Source: Anaerobutyricum stercoris
GTDB taxonomy: Bacteria; Bacillota; Clostridia; Lachnospirales; Lachnospiraceae
Direction of reading: 5' to 3'
NCBI GenBank assembly: GCA_019116455.1
Contig: DXBR01000008.1
Coordinates: forward strand, 1-18,595
DNA: 18,595 bases
In this document: piece by piece, positions 12,852-18,595 of the stretch
Numbering within the stretch: the stretch's first letter is position 1
How the letters are laid out: each line of letters begins with the position of its first letter
Program-made: the position numbers and the translations under genes
Notes under the pieces: model-generated
The model's input: the letters and a program-made list of their open reading frames with translations, nothing else
Databases searched by the model: none
Told to the model about the DNA's origin: nothing

Positions 12852-14015
12852 ATGATGGCGGTGAAACAGATAGATATGAATGAAAAGAAAGAAACAGTTT
12901 GGGCGTCGCTGCAGGAGATCTGCGATGAGACAAGGCTGGTGCGGGACCCGGAGACGGGACGAATGATGAAAAAGCCTGCCAGCTTTGCGTCCATGAAAGC
13001 GCTGCTGCAGGGGGCTTTCCGGTTTGTGGAGTTTTTTGAACAGCTTCACAGAGAAGGAAGCGTGTGGGAGAGCGACGCGGCAGATGGCTTCCGGTTTTCC
13101 CTGGCGACAGGGGAGATGGTGTATGAAGATTCGTCTGCCGGCCCGCTCATAATCAATGAATTCCTTGCGCCGGAGCTGGTGGAGTGCATCAAAGAGCGGA
13201 TGGCTGCGCCGGCATCTGCCGAAGAGGCAGACAACGCGGCGGAGCTGCCTTTTACGGTGGAGACCGACCGGTATTTTATGGCGGTATTTCTCTTTGAATA
13301 TTTCTTCCATACGGGGTCTCCCTTCGAGGGGAAGAAGATGGTGAACCGTTGTTTCCTCTCGCCGCTGGAAAAGGAGCTTTTCCGGGCGGAGCAGGGACAG
13401 TTCTGTATGGATATCGGTGAGAATGAGAATACGCCGGTTAAAGGTATTCAGGATAAATTGATTCATTACTGGGAAGAATACCCGGAGATGTTGAGGAAAA
13501 TGTTTCAGCGGGCTTTTATGGATGGAGGAACGCTCTGCGAGCTGCGGCCCACGGAAGTGGACTGGAAGCAGGTGCTGGTGCAGCTGATGATGGATTGTCA
13601 GGTCTGCGGCTGCGGTTTCCGCGGGTTTTCGAACCGCCTGCTGCCGCAGGAAAACGGTACGCTCCGCTGTCCGGTCTGCGGGAAGACATGGTACGTGCTT
13701 ACCGACGGGATGAATAGGATCCTTTTGGCGGAAGGCGTGAAGCTGTACGCGTGCCAGACCGGAAGAGACGCCTTTGACAAGGATACGGTGACGGCGCTGG
13801 TGGCAGAAAACCGGAATAAAAAGGGCCTGTACGGCATCAAAAATGTAAGTAAAGGCGTCTGGCGGGGCCTTTTCCCCGATGGAACCACAAGAGAGATAAA
13901 AGAAGGACAGGGCATTCCTATCTGGAACGGTATGCAGGTGCGTTTTGAAACCGGAGAGGAGTGGAGACTCCGGCTGACGCCGGAACGAAAGACAGGAAAT
14001 ATAGAGGAGGTCTGA
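12852..14015 (+). CDS. Kinase-like protein lacking the N-lobe (pseudokinase) with zinc ribbon and FHA-like module
   Basis: 387 residues, clearly a paralogue of the preceding kinase. Residues ~42-110 align with that kinase's alphaD to APE region (PASFASMKALLQGAFRF with its FASLDVMITAAINIVKAF; NEFLAPELV with GFMAPEVV). The glycine loop, the ATP-binding Lys and the whole N-lobe are missing. The catalytic Asp position is Ser/Asp in VWESDAADGF rather than YQDLND, and the metal-site block reads YEDSSAG instead of CDCDNV. It should not phosphorylate. The C4 zinc ribbon (Cys252, 254, 273, 276) and the terminal module (GLYGIKNVSKGVWRGLFP ... GQGIPIWNGMQVRF) are well kept. The start is uncertain: ATG 12852 is in frame, with AGAGG at 12835-12839 upstream; GTG 12804 falls in the repeats. 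It probably acts as a scaffold or regulator of the active kinase. Confidence 0.85.
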   Translation: MMAVKQIDMNEKKETVWASLQEICDETRLVRDPETGRMMKKPASFASMKALLQGAFRFVEFFEQLHREGSVWESDAADGFRFSLATGEMVYEDSSAGPLIINEFLAPELVECIKERMAAPASAEEADNAAELPFTVETDRYFMAVFLFEYFFHTGSPFEGKKMVNRCFLSPLEKELFRAEQGQFCMDIGENENTPVKGIQDKLIHYWEEYPEMLRKMFQRAFMDGGTLCELRPTEVDWKQVLVQLMMDCQVCGCGFRGFSNRLLPQENGTLRCPVCGKTWYVLTDGMNRILLAEGVKLYACQTGRDAFDKDTVTALVAENRNKKGLYGIKNVSKGVWRGLFPDGTTREIKEGQGIPIWNGMQVRFETGEEWRLRLTPERKTGNIEEV

Positions 14016-14018
14016 GAA

Positions 14019-14825
14019 ATGAACAGCAGATACAGAGAGGAGAGCATAGACGCCATCGACCCGCTGGAGACGATGCCTCCGGCAAAGAAAAGTATGGTTA
14101 TTTTTTTCCTGGTGGATACCTCCAAGAGTATGGAGGGATCAAAGCTGGATTCGTTAAATAAAGTGATGGGAGAGATTCTTCCGGAGCTGATCGGCGTGGG
14201 AGAGGCCGGCACGGATGTGAAGATTGCCGTCATGTCCTTTTCCTCCGGCTGCGAGTGGGTGACGCCGGAGCCGGTGCTGATCGAGGAATACCAGAGATGG
14301 GAGAATCTGAGAGCCGACGGTGTGACAGATCTGGGAGAGGCATGCGAGGAGCTGAATCTGAAATTATCCAGAAATGGATTCCTCCGCTCGCCGTCTTTAT
14401 CCTATGCACCGGTGATTTTCCTGCTGACGGACGGGTATCCGACCGATAATTACAAAAAAGGTTTTGAATTGCTGAAAAAGAACCGCTGGTTCCAGTATGG
14501 CCTGAAGATTGCTCTGGCCATCGGTTCCAACGTGGACATGGATGTGCTCCATGAATTTACCGATGACGAGGAACTGGTGCTCCAGGCCTGCGGCGCGGAA
14601 ATGCTGCGGAAGCTGGTTCGGGAGATCGCGGTGACTTCCTCCAAGATTGGAAGCACCAGCATGACTCTGACCGACGCCGGCGGAGAGCGCTCCATTGCCG
14701 ATGTGGCGGGCGCTAAGAAGGAACAGATGGTGGAAGCCGTGCAGGAAATCAAGCAGGATGTGCTGGGCGTGGAAGATCTGGAGGATCTTGATGACCTGGA
14801 CATTGAGTTCGATGAGGGCTGGTAG
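14019..14825 (+). CDS. vWA-domain protein, TerY-like (second copy)
   Basis: 268 residues, paralogous to the first vWA protein over its whole domain: shared KKSM-x-IFFL at entry, ELIGVGEA-x-TDVKIAVM, EWVTPEPV-x-IEEYQ, RWFQYGLKIALAIGS and DMDVLHEFT. The MIDAS is intact: Asp33-Ser35-Ser37 (DTSKSM), Thr103 (GVTDLGEA) and Asp138 (LLTDGYPTD). It lacks the 50-residue acidic N-extension of copy 1 and starts almost directly at the domain. Its tail is a Leu/Asp/Glu-rich stretch ending FDEGW, identical to copy 1 in those last five residues. GAGGAGG (14004-14010) sets the ATG, three bases after the pseudokinase stop, and one base separates its stop from the PP2C start, so it is tightly coupled to both. 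It is probably paired functionally with the pseudokinase, as copy 1 is with the kinase. Confidence 0.9.
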   Translation: MNSRYREESIDAIDPLETMPPAKKSMVIFFLVDTSKSMEGSKLDSLNKVMGEILPELIGVGEAGTDVKIAVMSFSSGCEWVTPEPVLIEEYQRWENLRADGVTDLGEACEELNLKLSRNGFLRSPSLSYAPVIFLLTDGYPTDNYKKGFELLKKNRWFQYGLKIALAIGSNVDMDVLHEFTDDEELVLQACGAEMLRKLVREIAVTSSKIGSTSMTLTDAGGERSIADVAGAKKEQMVEAVQEIKQDVLGVEDLEDLDDLDIEFDEGW

Positions 14826-14826
14826 A

Positions 14827-15657
14827 ATGTTTCAGGGAGTGCATACCACGGTAACCGGCGACAGCCATATACAGAAGGGGATCGTGTGTCAGGACAGCGC
14901 GGGCGTGTATGTGACCGATTCCTTCGCCATTGCGGTGACGGCGGACGGCCACGGCAGCGCAAAACATTTCCGGAGCGACGCAGGTTCCCGGATTGCGGTG
15001 AAGATTACTGTGGAACTTTTGAAGAACTACATGAGCCGGGCGGACTTCCGGGAGCAGTTTCGGGCGCACCCGGAGTTCATCCTTAGTCAGATGGAGAAGC
15101 AGATTCTCATGAAATGGCGGGAGGCCGTGGAGGAATACCATCTGGAGAATCCTCTCACTGAGGAAGAGGAGCAAAAGCAGGCGGCAGCGGGAGGAAAGCT
15201 GCGCACGGCGGTGATCTACGGCAGCACGGTGCTGGCGGCGGTCATAGCCGACGGTTTTTCCTTCGGGCTGGTGCTGGGCGACGGCGGTTTTGTGGTGCTG
15301 GATGCGGCGGGACACATTTTTATCCCGGTGGAGGATAAGAATTCCCACGCCAATTATACGTCATCTCTCTGCAATACCGATGCGATACATTTCTTCGAAC
15401 ACTGGTATACGGAGGAGCCGGTGAAGGCGCTGTTCGTCTCCACCGACGGGCTGTTCAAATCCTTCGCCAGCGAGGAAGATTTTCTGAAATATCACGGTCT
15501 GCTGTCACAGATGTTCGGTGATAAGGAGCGGATGGAAAAGAGCCTGCGCCGAAACTTCGAGAAAAGAACGAGGGAGGGCAGCGGAGACGACATTTCCATT
15601 GCATTTGTGTATACAGAGGAGACATGCGAGGAGGAATATCATGAAAAAAGAAGCTAG
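14827..15657 (+). CDS. PP2C-family Ser/Thr protein phosphatase
   Basis: Removes phosphate from Ser/Thr using two Mn/Mg ions; here it is the expected antagonist of the upstream kinase. 276 residues with the PP2C metal motifs in order: Gln22-Asp23 (CQDS, usually NQD), Asp40-Gly-His-Gly (ADGHGSA), GSTVLAAVIAD (the GTT position), GDGG at 151-154, Asp207-Gly208 (STDGLF) and Asp254-Asp255 (GSGDDISI). All acidic metal ligands are present, so it should be active. A charged Glu/Gln-rich loop (110-120) lies between the helical pair and the GST block. No sensor domain or membrane anchor. ATG 14827 lies one base after the vWA-2 stop, and its own 3' end overlaps the next gene by 17 bases. The in-frame codons upstream of 14827 lie inside the vWA-2 gene and are not part of it. 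Confidence 0.93.
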   Translation: MFQGVHTTVTGDSHIQKGIVCQDSAGVYVTDSFAIAVTADGHGSAKHFRSDAGSRIAVKITVELLKNYMSRADFREQFRAHPEFILSQMEKQILMKWREAVEEYHLENPLTEEEEQKQAAAGGKLRTAVIYGSTVLAAVIADGFSFGLVLGDGGFVVLDAAGHIFIPVEDKNSHANYTSSLCNTDAIHFFEHWYTEEPVKALFVSTDGLFKSFASEEDFLKYHGLLSQMFGDKERMEKSLRRNFEKRTREGSGDDISIAFVYTEETCEEEYHEKRS

Positions 15658-15991
15658 CGTGATCCTGGCCAAATGCGCCAGCGATAAACTGTACGGAATC
15701 CGGATTGAAAAACGGGACAACGACTGGGTCCGCACCTGGGCCTTTAAGATAAAAGAAGAGATGGCGGAGAAGGAAGGCTTTGACAAGATAAACTTTACCG
15801 GAAGCTTTTACACCGATGAGGAGTATCCGGGCTGCCCATACTGCGGCGCGAAGAAATGTTTCGTCTGCGGAAGCTGCGGCAAAGTCAGCTGTTATGACGG
15901 TTCCGACAAGGTGGTCTGCAACTGGTGCGGTGCCAGCGGTACTGCGGCCAGTGACGACGGGAAAATGGATGTTTCCGGCGGGGGATTCTGA
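15641..15991 (+). CDS. Eight-cysteine zinc-binding protein resembling a stand-alone TerY-C domain
   Basis: 116 residues. The N-terminal ~62 form a small alpha/beta region (SVILAKCASDKLYGIRIEK, then WVRTWAFKIKEEMAEKEGF). Then come eight closely spaced cysteines: Cys65-x2-Cys68, Cys73-x2-Cys76-x2-Cys79, Cys84, and Cys93-x2-Cys96 (GCPYCG, CFVCGSCG, VSCYDG, CNWCG), enough for two zinc sites. The layout matches the TerY-C metal-binding domain that in other bacteria is fused to the end of TerY; here both vWA proteins lack it and it is a separate gene. GAGGAGG ahead of ATG 15641 lies inside the PP2C gene, and the reading frames overlap by 17 bases, indicating translational coupling. The tail is Gly/Asp/Ser-rich. 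It probably docks to the vWA proteins. It is the last gene of the operon; no terminator is visible after it. Confidence 0.8.
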   Translation: MKKEASVILAKCASDKLYGIRIEKRDNDWVRTWAFKIKEEMAEKEGFDKINFTGSFYTDEEYPGCPYCGAKKCFVCGSCGKVSCYDGSDKVVCNWCGASGTAASDDGKMDVSGGGF

Positions 15992-16011
15992 TACAGACTG
16001 GAGGAATTTCA

Positions 16012-16040
16012 TTGTTTTTTTTGCGGCGGTTTGTTATAAT
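16012..16040 (+). promoter_or_regulatory. Promoter of cysE
   Basis: TTGTTT (16012-16017), a 17-base spacer, perfect TATAAT (16035-16040), with a TG one base before the -10. Start codon 35 bases downstream. Confidence 0.75.
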
Positions 16041-16074
16041 CTAGCCAGTAGACCAGACAGACGGAGATTAGACT

Positions 16075-17037
16075 ATGAATGAATCAATCAGTACATCAAT
16101 GAAAGATTTAATATTAAACGCTTCCGCCAGAATGACAGAGAACTGTCATAGTATGGACTTTATTGTTTCCAAGGGGAACCGGCATCTGCCGGACCGGGGA
16201 AGTATCATCGGTATTCTGAAAGACCTGCGGAGAGTGATGTTTCCCGGATTTTTTGGCGATGAGAACATTACGGTGATTTCGCCGGATTATTTCATCGGAG
16301 ACCGGCTTACCCATGTTTATACTTCTCTGAAGAAAGAGGTGGCGGCCTCTCTGTATTACACAGATTATGATAAATACAGCAGAGAGGAGATTGACAGCAG
16401 GGCAGAAGATATTTGCGCGGAGTTCTTCCGCCGGCTGCCTGACATTCAGCAGATGCTCATGAAAGATGTGCAGGCAGGATATGACGGAGACCCGGCGGCA
16501 AAAAGCCGGGAGGAAGTGGTGTTCTCTTATCCGGGACTTTTTGCTATCTTTGTATACCGGATTGCCCATGAATTCTATGTGCAGGATGTGCCGTTCCTGC
16601 CCCGTATCATGACGGAGTACGCCCACAGCCGGACTGGAATCGATATCAACTCCGGCGCCACCATCGGCGAATACTTCTTCATCGACCACGGTACAGGCGT
16701 AGTTATCGGTGAGACCACAGAGATCGGCAACTATGTCAAACTCTATCAGGGCGTTACCCTGGGCGCCTTGTCCACCAGGAGCGGACAGAAGCTGTCCGGC
16801 AAGAAGCGTCATCCTACAATTGAAGATCATGTAACCGTATATTCCGGTGCTTCCATCCTCGGCGGTGAAACAGTGATCGGAGAGGGCGTCATCGTTTCCG
16901 GCGGCGCGTTCGTGACCAAGTCCGTACCTCCGTTTACCAAAGTAATCGTAAAGAATCCGGAACTGCAGATCAAAGATTCCAACGTAAAGGTAGAGCTGCA
17001 GGGCATGGAGAATAAAGAAGGACTTTGGGAGATTTAA
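16075..17037 (+). CDS. cysE: Serine O-acetyltransferase (EpsC/CysE type)
   Basis: Transfers acetyl from acetyl-CoA to L-serine, giving O-acetylserine, the precursor for cysteine synthesis. 320 residues, longer than E. coli CysE (273) but typical of the clostridial EpsC-like form with an extended helical N-terminus. The left-handed beta-helix begins at ~186 with TGIDINSGATIGEYFFIDHG; Asp204-His205 match the catalytic pair, and His246 (KKRHPTI) matches the second active-site His. VVIGETTEIGNYVKLYQGVTLG and ILGGETVIGEGVIVSGGAFV are hexapeptide turns. The C-terminal tail (KVELQGMENKEGLWEI) lacks the usual Ile-ending cysteine-synthase docking motif of E. coli CysE but does end in Ile. GGAGATT precedes the ATG. 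It has its own strong promoter; the ArsR gene follows after 30 bases. No S-box or T-box leader is visible in the short 5' region. Confidence 0.92.
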   Translation: MNESISTSMKDLILNASARMTENCHSMDFIVSKGNRHLPDRGSIIGILKDLRRVMFPGFFGDENITVISPDYFIGDRLTHVYTSLKKEVAASLYYTDYDKYSREEIDSRAEDICAEFFRRLPDIQQMLMKDVQAGYDGDPAAKSREEVVFSYPGLFAIFVYRIAHEFYVQDVPFLPRIMTEYAHSRTGIDINSGATIGEYFFIDHGTGVVIGETTEIGNYVKLYQGVTLGALSTRSGQKLSGKKRHPTIEDHVTVYSGASILGGETVIGEGVIVSGGAFVTKSVPPFTKVIVKNPELQIKDSNVKVELQGMENKEGLWEI

Positions 17038-17067
17038 TAACGTTTGTTTGCAAAGGAGTATGTGAGT

Positions 17068-17340
17068 ATGAATAAAAAATACATTGTCCAGGCCAGAGTA
17101 TTTAAAGCAATGTCGGACGAGAACCGGCTGAAGATTCTCGAATTGCTGCATGAAAGAGAGTATAATGCCAGCGAGCTGCTGGCTGAAATGGATTTCGGAC
17201 AATCCACGCTTTCCCATCATATGCGGATTTTGCTGAGCGCCGGTATTGTGCAGGCAAGAAAAAATGGGAAGTGGACATATTATTCCTTGCAGAAAAAAGC
17301 ATACGAAGAAATGGCGGAATGGCTCCGACAGTATCTGTAA
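17068..17340 (+). CDS. ArsR-family winged-helix repressor
   Basis: 90 residues, the minimal ArsR/SmtB size: helices 1-5 and the wing, with the recognition region FGQSTLSHHMRILLSAGIV and wing ARKNGKWTYYSL. The classical arsenic/cadmium site (ELCVCDL in helix 3) is replaced by ASELLAEM, and the protein has no cysteine at all, so it cannot sense metals through thiols; no convincing Asp/His site at helix 5 is seen either. AAGGAG (17053-17058) sets the ATG. It lies 30 bases after cysE in the same direction and is probably co-transcribed. Its ligand is unknown; a metabolic or redox cue without direct thiol chemistry is possible. Confidence 0.9.
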   Translation: MNKKYIVQARVFKAMSDENRLKILELLHEREYNASELLAEMDFGQSTLSHHMRILLSAGIVQARKNGKWTYYSLQKKAYEEMAEWLRQYL

Positions 17341-17345
17341 AAATA

Positions 17346-17382
17346 ACGGCATGAGAGAGAAGACCTCTGTCATGTCGTTTTT
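17346..17382 (+). terminator. Rho-independent terminator after cysE-arsR
   Basis: ACGGCATGA (17346-17354) / TCATGTCGT (17370-17378) with one wobble, plus AGAG/CTCT inside, followed by TTTT. Confidence 0.8.
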
Positions 17383-17409
17383 AATTGGCAGAAGAAATGT
17401 GGTGAAAAA

Positions 17410-18498
17410 ATGAAGAAGGAACGTAACTTGATTCATATTGAATGTATCCGCATTCTTGCGGCATACTTTGTTATATTTAATCATACGGGAAACGACGGGT
17501 TCTTTTTATTTGCAGGTTATGACAGGGGAAGTCTCCCCTATTGGCTGTATATGTTTATATCAGTACTCTGCAAAATATCAGTCCCGTTATTTTTTATGAT
17601 AGCGGGAGCGCTGCTTTTGAAAAAAGATAGCTCTTTAAAAAAGATATAGTCGGAAAAAATTGTGAGAATGGCATTGGCGCTGTTTATCTTTTCCGTGATA
17701 ACCTATGTGGGACTGGGACTGCATGATCCAGGCCGGACCATGACCGTACCGGATTTTATCAGGAAACTGTATATGGAACGGGCAACCTATGCCTACTGGT
17801 ACATTTATGCATATATTGCCTTGCTGATGACGCTGCCGTTTCTTCGGATGATTGTAAAAAGCATGTCGGAAAACTACTACAAATATCTCATTTTGCTTTA
17901 TCTGCTTTTTATCTCCGTAATTCCATGTCTGGACTATCTTCTGTTTCAGGGAGATCTGGTGATGTACAAGAAACTGCGTCCGGAATGGATACTGGCCGAT
18001 ACGGTTTTCTGGCCTCTCCTTGGTTATTATCTCGAAAACGTATACGACTGGAAGAAATGTACTGTCAGGACGATATGGCGATGGATTCTGCTGGGAGTCA
18101 CAGGAATTCTCCTCACTTGCGGCATGATATATTATATGCATGGCGTTACCGGCGTATGTACAAAAGAAAAGTCTCAGGACTTTCATTCTGCTTTCATCCT
18201 GCTGCCGTGTATAGCGATCTATATGGCGATGAAATACTTCTGGTCCGGCAAAGCCGGACAGTGTGTCCCGGCGCGGATCAAAAAGATCATTGTATCGCTG
18301 GGAAGCTGTACTTTTGGTATTTATTTACTCCATATGCTCATCAAAGAATATTTCTCAGGATTATGGGATGTGTTCCGCGTAAGCTGGCATATGAATCAGA
18401 TGCTGGCGGCTCTGCTGCTATGTGCAGTTGTCTTTGCAGCCGGCTATGTGCTGACTCTCATTCTGAAGCAGGTGCCGGGGCTGAAACGACTGCTGTAG
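17410..18498 (+). pseudogene. Acyltransferase-3 family membrane protein interrupted by one in-frame TAG
   Basis: A single reading frame runs from ATG 17410 to TAG 18496-18498, broken only by TAG at 17647-17649. Upstream of the stop: NLIHIECIRILAAYFVIFNH, the family's opening helix with the His after 'IFNH', and ISVPLFFMIAGALLLKKDSS, also a signature. Downstream, still in the same frame: SEKIVRMALALFIFSVITYV, several further membrane helices, and the late GSCTFGIYLLHMLI block. About 360 residues in total is the normal length. These proteins O-acetylate sugars or wall polymers. Since nothing else is damaged, the lesion is recent (for example CAG to TAG), a sequencing error, or a read-through stop. 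A GTG at 17662 could start the second part but has no clear ribosome binding site. The gene's own ribosome binding site (GTGGTG) is weak. Confidence 0.8.
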
Positions 18499-18502
18499 AT
18501 GG

Positions 18503-18520
18503 CGCGGATTCCGCGAATAT
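18503..18520 (+). terminator. Weak hairpin after acyltransferase gene
   Basis: CGCGG (18503-18507), loop ATT, CCGCG (18511-18515), followed by AATATTT. A short stem with an imperfect T-run; a tentative terminator. Confidence 0.3.
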
Positions 18521-18524
18521 TTCC

Positions 18525-18554
18525 TTGACAATCTGACAGCCTATATAGTAAAAT
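18525..18554 (+). promoter_or_regulatory. Strong promoter of the tRNA gene
   Basis: Perfect TTGACA (18525-18530), an 18-base spacer, TAAAAT (18549-18554); overlapping alternative TATAGT at 18544-18549. The predicted start is close to 18560, about 20 bases before the tRNA. Confidence 0.7.
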
Positions 18555-18558
18555 AACA

Positions 18559-18578
18559 CTGCTGTGAGTTCGCAGCAG
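18559..18578 (+). other. Leader hairpin immediately 5' of the tRNA
   Basis: CTGCTGTG (18559-18566), loop AGTT, CGCAGCAG (18571-18578): eight pairs with one wobble, ending two bases before the tRNA 5' end. It would form in the precursor and be removed by RNase P. Confidence 0.5.
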
Positions 18579-18580
18579 AT

Positions 18581-18595
18581 GCCCAGATAGCTCAG
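18581..18595 (+). tRNA. tRNA gene, first 15 bases only (cut by window end)
   Basis: GCCCAGA would be the seven-base 5' acceptor strand, TA positions 8-9, and GCTC-AG the start of the D arm: the canonical tRNA opening. It is preceded by a strong promoter. The anticodon lies outside the window, so identity cannot be given; the opening would fit a tRNA-Phe, among others. Confidence 0.7.

Noticed and set aside
13598..14233. - strand Ser-rich open frame opposite the pseudokinase/vWA-2 junction
   Set aside because: It covers two coupled + strand genes and their ribosome binding site; no domain is visible.
10364..15991. Classical tellurite-resistance (ter) operon
   Set aside because: The vWA proteins are TerY-like, but no TerA/B/C/D/E/Z genes are present; only the kinase/phosphatase-linked part is seen.
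17068..17340. Arsenic/cadmium-resistance regulator
   Set aside because: The ELCVCDL metal motif is missing, there is no cysteine in the protein, and no efflux pump or arsenate reductase genes are nearby.
16114..17484. Long - strand open frame (456 codons) opposite cysE and arsR
   Set aside because: It spans two well-supported + strand genes and a terminator; the composition is that of an antisense shadow.
17662..18498. Second acyltransferase part as an independent gene starting at GTG 17662
   Set aside because: It lacks the N-terminal catalytic helix, has no good ribosome binding site, and is in the same frame as the upstream part, so one interrupted gene is simpler.

Overview
The window looks like the chromosome of an anaerobic Firmicute of the Clostridia, most likely a Lachnospiraceae-type gut organism. 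Base composition is balanced, ribosome binding sites are strong AGGAGG types, and the gene set fits: a VanW wall protein, phosphotransacetylase, a butyryl-CoA:acetate-type CoA-transferase, a LytTR regulator, a three-CXC ferredoxin:thioredoxin reductase-like protein and an EpsC/CysE serine acetyltransferase. The taxonomic call is inference from gene content, not from a marker gene.

Bases 1-4790 carry housekeeping and fermentation genes on the + strand: the end of a secreted VanW-domain protein, pta (with a clear promoter and a perfect 10-1-10 palindrome in its leader), a flavodoxin-fold NAD(P)H oxidoreductase, and a CoA-transferase of the acetate/butyrate family. No acetate kinase gene is visible. 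Bases 5100-7690 hold an orphan LytTR regulator whose receiver-like half lacks the phospho-acceptor Asp, then a MATE exporter preceded by a strong bulged hairpin, then a short remnant resembling the tail of an Rpn-type nuclease. Bases 7700-9670 hold a divergent pair: on the - strand an LpdD-like (prenylated-flavin chaperone family) protein with an unusual low-complexity insert, and on the + strand a 65-residue FTR catalytic-subunit-like Fe-S protein followed by a secreted helveticin-J-like protein. The intergenic region between them contains two identical 10-bp palindromic boxes bracketing a -10 element.

The main feature is 10364-15991, six tightly packed + strand genes: vWA (TerY-like) protein 1, a Ser/Thr-type kinase with C-terminal zinc ribbon and FHA-like module, a second kinase-like protein that has lost the N-lobe and the catalytic Asp but keeps the same C-terminal module, vWA (TerY-like) protein 2, a PP2C phosphatase, and a stand-alone eight-cysteine zinc protein resembling the TerY-C metal-binding domain. 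It is an expanded version of the TerY-P triad (vWA + kinase + PP2C) predicted by comparative genomics. The expansion consists of a duplicated vWA and a kinase/pseudokinase pair, with no tellurite-resistance (TerD/TerC) genes nearby. Both vWA proteins end in the same FDEGW tail. I infer a reversible phosphorylation switch acting on the vWA proteins or on a partner they bind; the biological output is not visible. A divergent four-helix-bundle protein (9687-10121) shares the upstream intergenic region.

Bases 16012-18595 return to ordinary content: cysE with a near-consensus promoter, a cysteine-free ArsR-type repressor, an acyltransferase-3 membrane protein interrupted by a single in-frame TAG, and the first 15 bases of a tRNA gene with a strong promoter and a leader hairpin, cut by the window end.
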